This document shows positions 17,841-25,495 of a stretch of DNA of 64,000 nucleotides, in pieces. How positions within the stretch are numbered: the first letter of the stretch is position 1; every line of letters begins with the position of its first letter. The DNA lies in contig JASHNW010000004.1 of the NCBI GenBank assembly GCA_030041435.1, forward strand, positions 1 to 64,000, written 5' to 3'. The position numbers were made by a program, and so were the translations under genes. The notes under the pieces were generated by a model. The model was not told the DNA's origin and made no database searches. It saw only the letters and a list, made by a program, of their open reading frames with translations. Source of the stretch: Acidobacteriaceae bacterium. GTDB taxonomy: Bacteria > Acidobacteriota > Terriglobia > Terriglobales > Acidobacteriaceae.

Positions 17841-18059
17841 ATGTTACCAGCGGTAGACACGGTGGTTATCGCGCAAACTCTTCGCATGAGCACCCGGATT
17901 CTGCTGGAAAAACTGATGGAGATCGAAAGAGCGCTCCGACGCGGAGAGTGCTGGGAGGCCCGAACCTTGGTGATAGAAGCGCAAGACTGCGTTCTCGAAT
18001 TGCAACGAGAGCTCATGGAGACACTGCTTGAAAATGAACGGCTGCGGAGGGTCGCCTAG
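17841..18059 (+). CDS. Small helical protein, unknown
   Basis: 72 residues (57 if the in-frame ATG at 17886 is used). Acidic/basic amphipathic helices (LLEKLMEIERALRRGE, LQRELMETLLENERL) suggest a coiled-coil oligomer. There is no strong ribosome binding site for either start. It is translationally coupled to the next ORF: the final base of its TAG stop is the first base of the GTG start at 18059. No family is recognised. Confidence 0.45.
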   Translation: MLPAVDTVVIAQTLRMSTRILLEKLMEIERALRRGECWEARTLVIEAQDCVLELQRELMETLLENERLRRVA

Positions 18060-18247
18060 TGGAGAACCAGAGCCACCTCACCGACGCCGCCCATCCGGCC
18101 GACGCACCCTGCGATCCCGAGACGGATCGCCTCTCCGACGACGCCCGGCGTTTGTGGGAAATCAGAGAACGCGTCCGAGCGGACAGCGAACGATCCGTGA
18201 TCCAGAGAGCCTGGGATACTCTGCTCGGCCCATCCCGCGACCGATGA
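18059..18247 (+). CDS. Small acidic/helical protein, unknown
   Basis: 62 residues, GTG start sharing one base with the stop of the preceding small ORF. It is charged and Cys-poor, with the segment RLSDDARRLWEIRERVRADS. The pair is bracketed by the two ~100-bp direct repeats (17604-17704, 18261-18360), so it may have arrived or been duplicated as a unit. Function unknown. Confidence 0.4.
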   Translation: MENQSHLTDAAHPADAPCDPETDRLSDDARRLWEIRERVRADSERSVIQRAWDTLLGPSRDR

Positions 18248-18260
18248 TCTGACTCCGTCC

Positions 18261-18360
18261 TTCCCGCGTCGCATCGCGCCTGGTCGCAGCGAAAGCGTCC
18301 TTACAATTTGCGGAGAATCCCTCCGGGCCCTCTGCGTCCTCTGTGGTGAATCAGATCCGG
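18261..18360 (+). repeat. ~100-bp direct repeat, copy B
   Basis: Second copy of the repeat at 17604-17704, in the same orientation, just downstream of the two small ORFs. It lies between convergent genes. Confidence 0.85.
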
Positions 18361-18476
18361 GTGTCCCACAACCTGGCCTGAGCGAAGTGGAAGGGTGCCG
18401 ATACGGCCCCAAAATCAATGGGACTTTCGCCCCTGAAGCGCCTCTCCTAACCCCAATCCATTTTTCCCCGGCCTGC

Positions 18477-21173
18477 TCACTCGCAGCGAATCGCCGCTAT
18501 CGGGTCGATCCGTGCCGCCCGCCACGCCGGCACCAGCGAGGCCGCGCTCGCAATCAACACGAGCGCCAGCACCGATCCTGCCAGCACCCCCGGATCGCGC
18601 GCCGACGTCCCGTACAGGAAGCTCGCCAGCGCCCGCGATGCCAGCAGCGCCGCCGCCAGGCCCGCCCCTGTGCCCAGCACCGCCACCAGCGCATTCTGCC
18701 CGCAAACCAGCCGCACCACCTGCGCGCGCCCCGCGCCCAGCGCCATGCGAATCCCGATCTCGCTCGTGCGCCGTGCCGTCGCGTAAGCCAGCGTCCCATA
18801 CAAACCGATTGCCGTCACCAGCAGCGCGCACAACGCAAAGAACACCGAAAGCAGCGCCATCATCCGCTCCGCGCTCAGCGAATCGTTCACGATCTCCATC
18901 ATCGACGTCACTTCCGGCGCCGGAATCCCCGGCGCCATCCGCCGCGCCAGTTGCCGCGCTGCGCCGGCCAGTGGACCTGCCGCCCCGTCCATGCGAACCA
19001 CCGCCGTATACGAAGGGTCGTGCCCTCCGTCCTGGGTCATCGGGAAAAACGCCTGCGCGGGAGGCGCCGACCGCATGTCGTCATACTTCGTATCCCCCAC
19101 CACGCCCACCACCTCATACAACCCCGCAGTCGATCCCTCCGTCTCCTTCACCACCCCGCCCACCGCACCCCCCGCCGGAAACAGCAGCTTCGCCGCCGAC
19201 TGGTTCAGGATGATCTTCTTTCCCGCAGCCAGGGTGTCGTTCCACCTGAAATCCCGTCCCGCCAGCAGCGGAATCCGCATGGTGCGGAAGTACTCCGGCG
19301 CAATGCTGTTCAAATCGATGTCATGACCCGACTGGCCGGGAGTCGCCAGGTCCTGGTCCCATTCGTTCCCCGTCAGCGGAATCATGCGCGCCACACTCAC
19401 GCTGGTCACGCCGGGCAGGGCACGCAGCCCTTCGCCCATGGTCCGGTAAAACTGCATCAGCGCGTCGCCGCCGAGGGGTTGATCGTCCATGCTGAACGCG
19501 ACGTTCTCCACCCCCCGCGGATCGAATCCTTCGCCTGAATCGTAGAGCCGCACCAAACTTGACGCCAGCAGTCCGGCCCCCACCACCAGCACCAGCGCCA
19601 GCGCCACTTCCAGCGACATCAGCACCCGCGGCAACAGCTTTTTCCGCTCGTGAACCCGGGTCGCATGCTGCCCGCTCTTAATCTGATCGCTCAGATTGCT
19701 CGCCGCCGCCTGCAGCGCCGGCACCAGGCCGATCAGCACCGTGGCCAGTACTGCCGCCAGCGTGGCAAACGCAAACACCCTCACGTCCAGCGATGTGTCC
19801 AGATGCGTGTCCGGCGCCCCGCTCAGCAGCAGCGCCCCCAGCGACTGGCTCACCAGCGGCGCCAGCACCAGCCCCAGCACTGTCCCCGTCACCGCGATCA
19901 GCAGGCTTTCCGTCAGCAGTTGCTGCATCAGCCTCTGCCGCGTCGCGCCCACCGCCAGCCGCGTCGCCAGCTCCCGCTCCCGCGCCGCTCCCCGCGCCAT
20001 CAGCAGGCTCGTCAGGTTCAGGCACGCCAGCAGCAGAATGCCCCCGCACAGAATCATCACCGCCACCAGCGGCTTCCGGAATTCCAGCCGCAGGTACGTG
20101 AATCCCGTCGAACCGCGCTCCGCCGTAAAGCAAAAATGCCTCTGGAGCTGCGTCCTCACCCACGCCGCATCCGGAATCCGCGCGCCCAGCACCGCAGTCG
20201 TCGCTGCACCCACCTCCGCGTTGGCCTGCTCCATGGTCACCCCGGGCTCGAGCCGTCCCATCACCGTGAGCCACCAGCCGTGATACCCGGCCAGCGTCAT
20301 GCTGCGCGGTCCGTTCAGGATCGGTTCCGTCGCCAGCGGCAGATAAATCTCCGGCCGCTCCAGCGGGTCCGCTCCTGTAAAGCGTTTAGGCATTACGCCC
20401 ACTACCGTAAAAACCGTCTTGTCGATGGTCAGTTTGCGCCCCACCACATCCGGCGCGCGCTCAAACCACCTCTCCCAAAACCCTTCGCTGATCACCGCCG
20501 CAAACCCCGCCGGATTGCCCCCTTTGCGGTCGTCCTCCGGCGTCAGCATGCGTCCCAGCAGCGGCGGCGTCTCCAGTGCCGGGAAGAAGTTCCCGCTTAC
20601 CATTTGTCCCATCACGTTCTCGTTCCCGTCGCGCCCCAGCACCTGGAAGCGGGCATGGCTGAATGCAAACACCTGCGCAAACGCGGCATTGTGTTCGAGG
20701 CCCCGAAACAGCGGCTCGGAAAAGCTGTAGCTTCTCTTCAGCCCGCTCCGGTCGATGCCCACCACCGCCAGCCGGTCGCTCCCTGGAACCGCCAGCGGCC
20801 GCAGCAGCAATCCGTTCATCAGCGAAAACACCGTGGTGTTGGCGCCCACACCCAGCGCCAGCGTCAGCAGCGCGATCGCTGTGAATCCCGGAGACTTGCG
20901 CAGCACCCGCGCGGCAAAACGCAGGTCACGGCCAAAGTCCTCGACTCTCCTGAACTGCCACAGCTCGCGCAGCCGTTCCTGCCAGTGTTCCGCGTTGCCG
21001 AACCGCCGCCGCGCCGCCGCGTTCACCTCGTCCGCAGCCGTGCCCTCCCGCAGCAACTTCGCCCGCAGCATCTCCTGGTGGAAGGCAAGCTCCTCCGACA
21101 TCTCCCGATCCATGCGCTTCCGCCGCAACAACCCCTTCGCCCGCAACAGAAACTCGTGCAGCCGCCCGCTCAT
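18477..21173 (-). CDS. ADOP-family ABC transporter permease, copy 2
   Basis: 898 residues, ATG at 21173 with AAGGAGAGCTT. The N-terminal cytoplasmic extension (about 1-80: [34 protein letters not shown]) is the accessory region typical of PadR-linked ADOPs. It is followed by [20 protein letters not shown] and TM1, PCD domain 1, FtsX core 1 ([18 protein letters not shown]), PCD domain 2 and FtsX core 2 ([17 protein letters not shown]), ending DPIAAIRCE. It is 22 bp downstream of its PadR regulator on the same strand, so the two are an operon. It probably acts as a membrane permease or mechanotransmitter of unknown cargo. Confidence 0.93.
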   Translation of the reverse strand: MSGRLHEFLLRAKGLLRRKRMDREMSEELAFHQEMLRAKLLREGTAADEVNAAARRRFGNAEHWQERLRELWQFRRVEDFGRDLRFAARVLRKSPGFTAIALLTLALGVGANTTVFSLMNGLLLRPLAVPGSDRLAVVGIDRSGLKRSYSFSEPLFRGLEHNAAFAQVFAFSHARFQVLGRDGNENVMGQMVSGNFFPALETPPLLGRMLTPEDDRKGGNPAGFAAVISEGFWERWFERAPDVVGRKLTIDKTVFTVVGVMPKRFTGADPLERPEIYLPLATEPILNGPRSMTLAGYHGWWLTVMGRLEPGVTMEQANAEVGAATTAVLGARIPDAAWVRTQLQRHFCFTAERGSTGFTYLRLEFRKPLVAVMILCGGILLLACLNLTSLLMARGAARERELATRLAVGATRQRLMQQLLTESLLIAVTGTVLGLVLAPLVSQSLGALLLSGAPDTHLDTSLDVRVFAFATLAAVLATVLIGLVPALQAAASNLSDQIKSGQHATRVHERKKLLPRVLMSLEVALALVLVVGAGLLASSLVRLYDSGEGFDPRGVENVAFSMDDQPLGGDALMQFYRTMGEGLRALPGVTSVSVARMIPLTGNEWDQDLATPGQSGHDIDLNSIAPEYFRTMRIPLLAGRDFRWNDTLAAGKKIILNQSAAKLLFPAGGAVGGVVKETEGSTAGLYEVVGVVGDTKYDDMRSAPPAQAFFPMTQDGGHDPSYTAVVRMDGAAGPLAGAARQLARRMAPGIPAPEVTSMMEIVNDSLSAERMMALLSVFFALCALLVTAIGLYGTLAYATARRTSEIGIRMALGAGRAQVVRLVCGQNALVAVLGTGAGLAAALLASRALASFLYGTSARDPGVLAGSVLALVLIASAASLVPAWRAARIDPIAAIRCE

Positions 21174-21195
21174 AAGCTCTCCTTACCCCGCTGGC

Positions 21196-21531
21196 TCACG
21201 ACGCCTGCATCACAAAAGCCACCGCCGCCGCCAGCCGCGCCCAGCGCTGCGATTCCGCGTCCAGCTGCCTGCGGCCTGCGGCTGTCAGCTGGTAGAACTT
21301 CGCCCTGCGCTTGTTCTCCGATGTGCCCCACTCGGCCTTCAGCAGCCCGCGCAGCTCCAGCCGGTGCAGCGCCGGATACAGCGCGCCCTCTTCCACCTTC
21401 AGCACCTGCTGCGACACCCGCTCGATCCACTCCGCCACTCCATACCCGTGCATCGGCCCACGCATCAATGCCCGCAGGATCAGCATTTCCAGCGTGCCCT
21501 GGATCAGTTCTCCCGATTCGCCCTGCTCCAC
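21196..21531 (-). CDS. PadR-family transcriptional regulator of ADOP-2
   Basis: 111 residues from GTG 21531. PadR winged helix: LIQGTLEMLILRALMRGPMHG, then VEEGALYPALHRLELRG and a C-terminal dimerisation helix. I chose GTG 21531 because AGGGGAG sits 5 nt upstream; the ATG at 21549 has no site and would add six residues not typical of the family. It is co-transcribed with ADOP-2. PadR-ADOP pairs are standard in Acidobacteria and are probably autoregulated; the inducer is unknown. Confidence 0.9.
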   Translation of the reverse strand: MEQGESGELIQGTLEMLILRALMRGPMHGYGVAEWIERVSQQVLKVEEGALYPALHRLELRGLLKAEWGTSENKRRAKFYQLTAAGRRQLDAESQRWARLAAAVAFVMQAS

Positions 21532-21744
21532 GCTTTCTCCCCTAAACATATTATGGGAACGTACCCCAACCCGCCGCCCCTGTCAATCGGTCAAGCCGCC
21601 ACGCGAAAATATTCCGTCTCGTATCGGGACAAGAGAGCCGGACGCCCCCCAACAGAAACTGCGGTTGCCTTTCCCTGACACCAAACGCATGGGGCGTTCT
21701 GTCCGTTTTGCCGATAACCCACCCGGATCGGCGCCAGCCACGTA

Positions 21745-21750
21745 TAAAAT
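21745..21750 (+). promoter_or_regulatory. -10 element TAAAAT (leaderless promoter candidate)
   Basis: The sequence TATAAAAT ends 8 nt before ATG 21759, with no ribosome binding site. The geometry is the same as at 12158. Confidence 0.5.
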
Positions 21751-21758
21751 CGCGTCGA

Positions 21759-22745
21759 ATGGCCCAATCGCTTGTCGTAAGAGAGTCGAAAATCTTCGAC
21801 CCGCGTGATTCTTCAACACCTGCGTATGGCTGCGAACTGCTCGATCCCAGCGTTGCCAAAAGGGGCGATGGCTGGTGGATGGTTTTGGCAGGCCAGGCCA
21901 ATGGTCGCGGTTCCACCGACCTATTCAGCGCAAACCTGCCCCGTGGCGAGAGTCTGGCTGCCGCTGGATGGAAACCCCTTCGCAATGCTGCCGGAGAATT
22001 GGAGCCGTTGGCCCCAGGAAACAGAAGTGCGCCATGGGACGGCAAGGGTGGCCGGCACTGCCCTTCGTATGTGACGGGTTGGAGCCCGGAGCGGGCAGCG
22101 TGGGTAGAGCGCATCTACTATGCCGGTGCCGCCGAGAATCTGTGGGGACCGTACACGATCGGATTTCTGGAATGGGACGGTCAAAAGTGGGTCGATCAGC
22201 CGGAACCCGCCTTCGTCGCTGACGAGGAGTGGGAGCACGGAAGCGTCTACGAGCCCAATCTCCTCTATCACGACGGCAAATGGAAGATGTGGTATGTGGC
22301 CGGGTCCAATCACGAAGATTATTTGGTTCACGGCTATGCGGAGAGCGACGACGGACGCACAGGCTGGAGCAAACATGTCGTCTTTGCGGCGCCGGAAATG
22401 AAGATGTTTGACTTCTGTGTTCGTCGGCGCGCTGACCGCTTCGACGCTGTCTTTGCGCGCGTCTGGATGGGCAATGGCGAAGCGCCGCCGGAAACCGGTC
22501 TGTGGTGGTGTCGTGCAAAACAGCCGTCCGGGTTACTGTCCGATTGGGGCCAGCCCGTCCAAATCATGACTGCGGACGATCGCGGCTGGCACGCAGGACC
22601 GTGGAAGCCCACATTCCAGTTCGAAAGCGACACCAGCAGGCGCGGTTTCGTCTTCTTCGACGGGGCTTGTCGAACCGGCGATCCCGGTCCATTTCCGTTT
22701 GTCTTTACCCTTGGCTGTGCGGAGGTCGATCTGCCGTCGGAATGA
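21759..22745 (+). CDS. Five-bladed beta-propeller glycoside hydrolase-like protein (GH32/43/130 superfamily)
   Basis: 328 residues. Repeated W/Y-rich blades, each ending in an acidic residue: YGCELLDPSVAKRGDGWWM, WVERIYYAGAAENLWGPYTI, GSVYEPNLLYHDGKWKMWY and RRGFVFFDGAC. The motifs DPSV and YEPNLLYHDGKWKM resemble substrate-pocket segments of the GH43/GH32/GH130 propellers. No signal peptide is seen, so it may be a cytoplasmic phosphorylase or hydrolase. The exact family and substrate cannot be assigned. The ATG at 21759 appears leaderless; the extension to 21708 overlaps promoter-like sequence and is rejected. Confidence 0.72.
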   Translation: MAQSLVVRESKIFDPRDSSTPAYGCELLDPSVAKRGDGWWMVLAGQANGRGSTDLFSANLPRGESLAAAGWKPLRNAAGELEPLAPGNRSAPWDGKGGRHCPSYVTGWSPERAAWVERIYYAGAAENLWGPYTIGFLEWDGQKWVDQPEPAFVADEEWEHGSVYEPNLLYHDGKWKMWYVAGSNHEDYLVHGYAESDDGRTGWSKHVVFAAPEMKMFDFCVRRRADRFDAVFARVWMGNGEAPPETGLWWCRAKQPSGLLSDWGQPVQIMTADDRGWHAGPWKPTFQFESDTSRRGFVFFDGACRTGDPGPFPFVFTLGCAEVDLPSE

Positions 22746-22838
22746 GCGCGAATCATTCCGTTTGACGATCAGGTCATGCTCACTGACTCGTTCTGACCGG
22801 ATCGTCACCGGCGGCGCCGCATCGATCCCGCGTCCGCT

Positions 22839-23588
22839 CTACGCCGCCCTGGGTTTGTTCCGCTTCGGAAGCGCCGCCAGCCCGCTGCTTCTCATAGCCC
22901 GCAGAAGGCAGCGAATGCCCAGCTCGGATGCATCGATCGCCGCGACCGACTTCGCACCCGGCTTGCGGCTGTCCGAAGGCGAGACCGCATCCCACGCAAA
23001 CGCGCCTTCCAGCGAGGCCAGATCGCCCTGGCGAGCTGCCCCGAGAAACACCGCGAAAAGCCGCCGCTGCTCCTCCGCGCGTACGGGCGTGCGGCGCCCC
23101 GCGGCGATATGTTGGCGAGCCCGCGTCACCAGCTGGCGGGCGTTGGCTTCTTTGAGCTGCAGGAGCGCGGCAATCTGCCGGTAGCGGTAGTCGAACGCTT
23201 CCCGCAGCACATACGCTGCTCGTTCTCGAGGAGTGAGTTTCCTCAGCAGGATCAGAACCGCGGACTCCAGCGCCTCGCCACGTACGGCTTCCAGGCTGGG
23301 ATCGCTGCCGGTATCCACCGGTTCGGGAAGCCGCGGCTCGATCTGTGTTTCACGCCGTGAACGCGCCGAGTGCGCTGCGTTGATTGCCAGCCTTGTTGCT
23401 GCTGTTGCCAGGAATGCCGGCGGCTCAACCACTACCCTGCGATCGGTGGCCTGCCACCGCACCCAGACATCCTGCACGATCTCCTCGGCCTCAGCCGCGC
23501 TGCGCAGGATGCGGTACGCGATGCCGAAAAGGCGAGGGCGGGCTCGCAGATAATCCGGCAGCGGGTCGGACTGCCATCTGTGCTGCAC
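22839..23588 (-). CDS. ECF41/SigJ-like sigma factor with shortened C-terminal domain
   Basis: 249 residues. Region 2: RLFGIAYRILRSAAEAEEIVQDVWVRW. Region 4: LTPRERAAYVLREAFDYRYRQIAALLQ. Family members carry a complete SnoaL-like domain of about 110-130 residues after region 4, with a conserved DGGGK motif. Here only about 80 residues follow (LFAVFLGAARQGDLASLEGAF, then SDSRKPGAK where DGGGK is expected) and the protein ends in a basic tail. The GTG at 23588 has TAAAAT 6 nt upstream and no ribosome binding site, suggesting a leaderless mRNA. It is divergent from a NAD(P)-binding gene, the classic ECF41 arrangement. The truncation may release the auto-inhibition attributed to this domain. Confidence 0.85.
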   Translation of the reverse strand: MQHRWQSDPLPDYLRARPRLFGIAYRILRSAAEAEEIVQDVWVRWQATDRRVVVEPPAFLATAATRLAINAAHSARSRRETQIEPRLPEPVDTGSDPSLEAVRGEALESAVLILLRKLTPRERAAYVLREAFDYRYRQIAALLQLKEANARQLVTRARQHIAAGRRTPVRAEEQRRLFAVFLGAARQGDLASLEGAFAWDAVSPSDSRKPGAKSVAAIDASELGIRCLLRAMRSSGLAALPKRNKPRAA

Positions 23589-23594
23589 GGGTCG

Positions 23595-23600
23595 ATTTTA
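23595..23600 (-). promoter_or_regulatory. -10 element TAAAAT for the ECF41 gene
   Basis: On the minus strand TATAAAAT ends 6 nt before the GTG start, with no Shine-Dalgarno sequence. It is compatible with housekeeping sigma and leaderless translation. Confidence 0.45.
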
Positions 23601-23677
23601 TAAAATTCAGGCGCGGAGTTTATGCACAGCAGCGGACTATTACCGGCGCACCACTGCAAAATTGATCGCCGCATCGT

Positions 23678-23704
23678 GTCACAAAGTGAACCGCTGTTCG
23701 GTCG
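23678..23704 (+). promoter_or_regulatory. Candidate ECF41-type promoter (TGTCACA - N16 - GGTC)
   Basis: TGTCACA at 23678-23684 equals the -35 motif I recall for ECF41 sigma factors (TGTCACA ... CGTC). GGTC follows after 16 nt and CGTG after 19 nt. It lies in the divergent region and points at the NAD(P)-binding gene at 23759, the expected sole target. Confidence 0.55.
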
Positions 23705-23758
23705 TGGCCAACAGCTGGCAATTTCACCATTGCCACGATCGGCCAATGGAGGAACATC

Positions 23759-24538
23759 ATGAAAATCGTAGTCGTTGGCGGTACCGGGCTCATTGGATCG
23801 AGGCTGGTCCAAAGGCTTCGTGACCAGGGGCAGGAAGTCGTAGCCGCATCGCCCAAATCGGGCGTCAACTCCATCACGGGCGAGGGCCTCGCAAGCGCCC
23901 TGCAGGGCGCTTCCGCAGTCGTCGATGTAACCAACTCCCCTTCCTGGGAGGACGCGGCGGTGCTGCATTTCTTCGAGACATCGACGCGCAACCTCCTCGA
24001 CGCGGAAGCGCGCGCCGGCGTGAAACATCACGTTGCCTTGTCGGTGGTGGGAACGGATCGTCTTCTCGAGAGCGGCTTCTTCCGCGCAAAAATGGCGCAG
24101 GAGAAGCTTATCCAGGCCTCGCCCGTCCCCTGGACCATCGTCCGCGCCACGCAGTTCTTTGAATTTGTGAAAAGCATCGCCGACTTTTCCACGCAAAGCA
24201 ACCAGGTCCGCCTGCCCTCCGCTTTATTCCAGCCGATGGCAGCCGACGATGTCGCTGCCGCACTGGTCAAGATCGTTATGAGCCCGCCGGTGAAGGGCAT
24301 GGTTGAAATCGGGGGGCCGGAACCGTTTCATCTCGACGAGCTGGCCCGGCGCGAGCTGGCCGCCCTCCGGGATCCACGCGAGGTCATCTCCGACCCCCGC
24401 GCATCCTACTTCGGCATCGCGGTGAGCGAGAGGACGCTGCTCCCTGGCAAGTCCGCGCGCCTGGGCGACACACACTTTGACGCCTGGCTCCGTCACGCCC
24501 CCAAACAACCCCCAAAGAAGGACCTGCACGCGGCCTGA
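23759..24538 (+). CDS. NmrA-like NAD(P)-binding oxidoreductase/epimerase, ECF41 partner
   Basis: 259 residues, ATG at 23759 preceded by GGAGGAACATC. The Rossmann motif VVVGGTGLIGSRLVQRL is at the N-terminus. An atypical-SDR fold follows (VVDVTNSPSWED, HHVALSVVGTDRL, FFRAKMAQEKLIQ, PWTIVRATQFFEF). Genes adjacent to ECF41 sigma factors usually encode carboxymuconolactone decarboxylases, oxidoreductases or epimerases; this is the oxidoreductase/epimerase type. The catalytic Tyr is replaced as in NmrA-like proteins, so a sensor or quinone/NADPH role is possible. Transcription is probably driven by the neighbouring sigma factor. Confidence 0.85.
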   Translation: MKIVVVGGTGLIGSRLVQRLRDQGQEVVAASPKSGVNSITGEGLASALQGASAVVDVTNSPSWEDAAVLHFFETSTRNLLDAEARAGVKHHVALSVVGTDRLLESGFFRAKMAQEKLIQASPVPWTIVRATQFFEFVKSIADFSTQSNQVRLPSALFQPMAADDVAAALVKIVMSPPVKGMVEIGGPEPFHLDELARRELAALRDPREVISDPRASYFGIAVSERTLLPGKSARLGDTHFDAWLRHAPKQPPKKDLHAA

Positions 24539-24788
24539 GTCCGGCGCAAGCCGAACCACAATGGAGACCTCACCACCGATCCAGGGCGCCGGCATCCCGC
24601 AGCGCCGGCGCCCTGATCTTCGCAGGGAACTCTGTGTCTGCTGTTGCCGGCGGTTTGCCGGCTTCGCAGTACTCATCTGCGGCTCTGGCCCGTGGCGACG
24701 AACCGTTCGGCCCAGCATCGGCATCGAACCTACACCCGCGACGTGAGCAGGACGCCCACGGCAGACGGATCCCGGAAGGTGGATGACT

Positions 24789-25202
24789 ATGACAGACCAA
24801 CCGCAAATCGCGCAGTCCACGGAAGAAGAACAAATTCAGGAAGCCCTGAATGCCCACTGGCACGCCTCGGCAGTCGGCGATCTGAACGCAGAACACGATA
24901 TTTACGCGGACGATGCCATTTGTGACTATCCCCAGTCAGGCGAGCGCATCCTCGGGCGAGCCAATTTGCAGGCCTTGCGCAGCCATCACCCCGGCAAACC
25001 GTCAGGTTTCAAGATCAGGCGAATGCTCGGAAACGGCGACCTCTGGATCACCGAATACACCATCGTTTATGAGGGGCGATCGGCATACACCGTGAGCATC
25101 ATGGAGTTCCGCAACGCCAGGGTCGTGCACGAGACACAGTATTTCGCCGATCCCTTCGCGGCCCCCGCCTGGCGGAGCCAATGGGTTCAGCACATCGCGT
25201 GA
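24789..25202 (+). CDS. SnoaL/NTF2-like protein
   Basis: 137 residues from ATG 24789 (GGAAGG 9 nt upstream); an in-frame ATG at 24783 would have only 3-nt spacing. The cone fold pattern is visible: EEEQIQEALNAHWHASAVGD, HDIYADDAICDYPQSGERI, TEYTIVYEGRSAYTVSIMEF and ETQYFADPF. Members are isomerases, hydrolases or ligand binders; there is no clear catalytic Asp/His pair beyond family level. It is notable that a stand-alone SnoaL-like protein lies 250 bp after the partner of a sigma factor whose own SnoaL domain is shortened. Confidence 0.82.
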   Translation: MTDQPQIAQSTEEEQIQEALNAHWHASAVGDLNAEHDIYADDAICDYPQSGERILGRANLQALRSHHPGKPSGFKIRRMLGNGDLWITEYTIVYEGRSAYTVSIMEFRNARVVHETQYFADPFAAPAWRSQWVQHIA

Positions 25203-25253
25203 AGCCGAATTGAAGCTCCAGAATTCCAATGCGCCTGGAATGCCGCAGCCTAT

Positions 25254-25363
25254 AGCAGTTTCGGAATTGGTGTAGACCGAAGGCACACGCTCAAGTGGCT
25301 CTTAATCAGGAAAAAGCCACCCTGTGCCGGCCTCAAAAAGTCTGCATGTATTCCGAAACTGCT
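25254..25363 (+). mobile_element. MITE-like element, copy 1
   Basis: 110 bp with 14-bp terminal inverted repeats: AGCAGTTTCGGAAT on the left, ATTCCGAAACTGCT on the right. The interior is non-coding and about 90% identical to the copy at 31042-31152. TA lies just outside both ends (...CTA-T / C-TA...), as expected for IS630/mariner-type insertion. No transposase is in the window. Confidence 0.8.
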
Positions 25364-25364
25364 C

Positions 25365-25420
25365 TAAGAACGGATTTGCGGAGTCCGACGCCGCGCAATC
25401 CATACTTCCGGTCAGCTGGT
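25365..25420 (+). repeat. ~55-bp diverged repeat, copy A
   Basis: TAAGAACGGATTTGCGG... aligns with 29220-29273 (GATTTGCGG, CGACGC, GCAAT, CATA, TTCCGG and CAGC are conserved). It directly abuts MITE copy 1. Confidence 0.6.
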
Positions 25421-25495
25421 ACTACCCTCGGAACCGCCGATAGCCCGTCACAAAGTTCTCGACGAGCGCATTGGCGATCATGCGCTCACGGAGAT

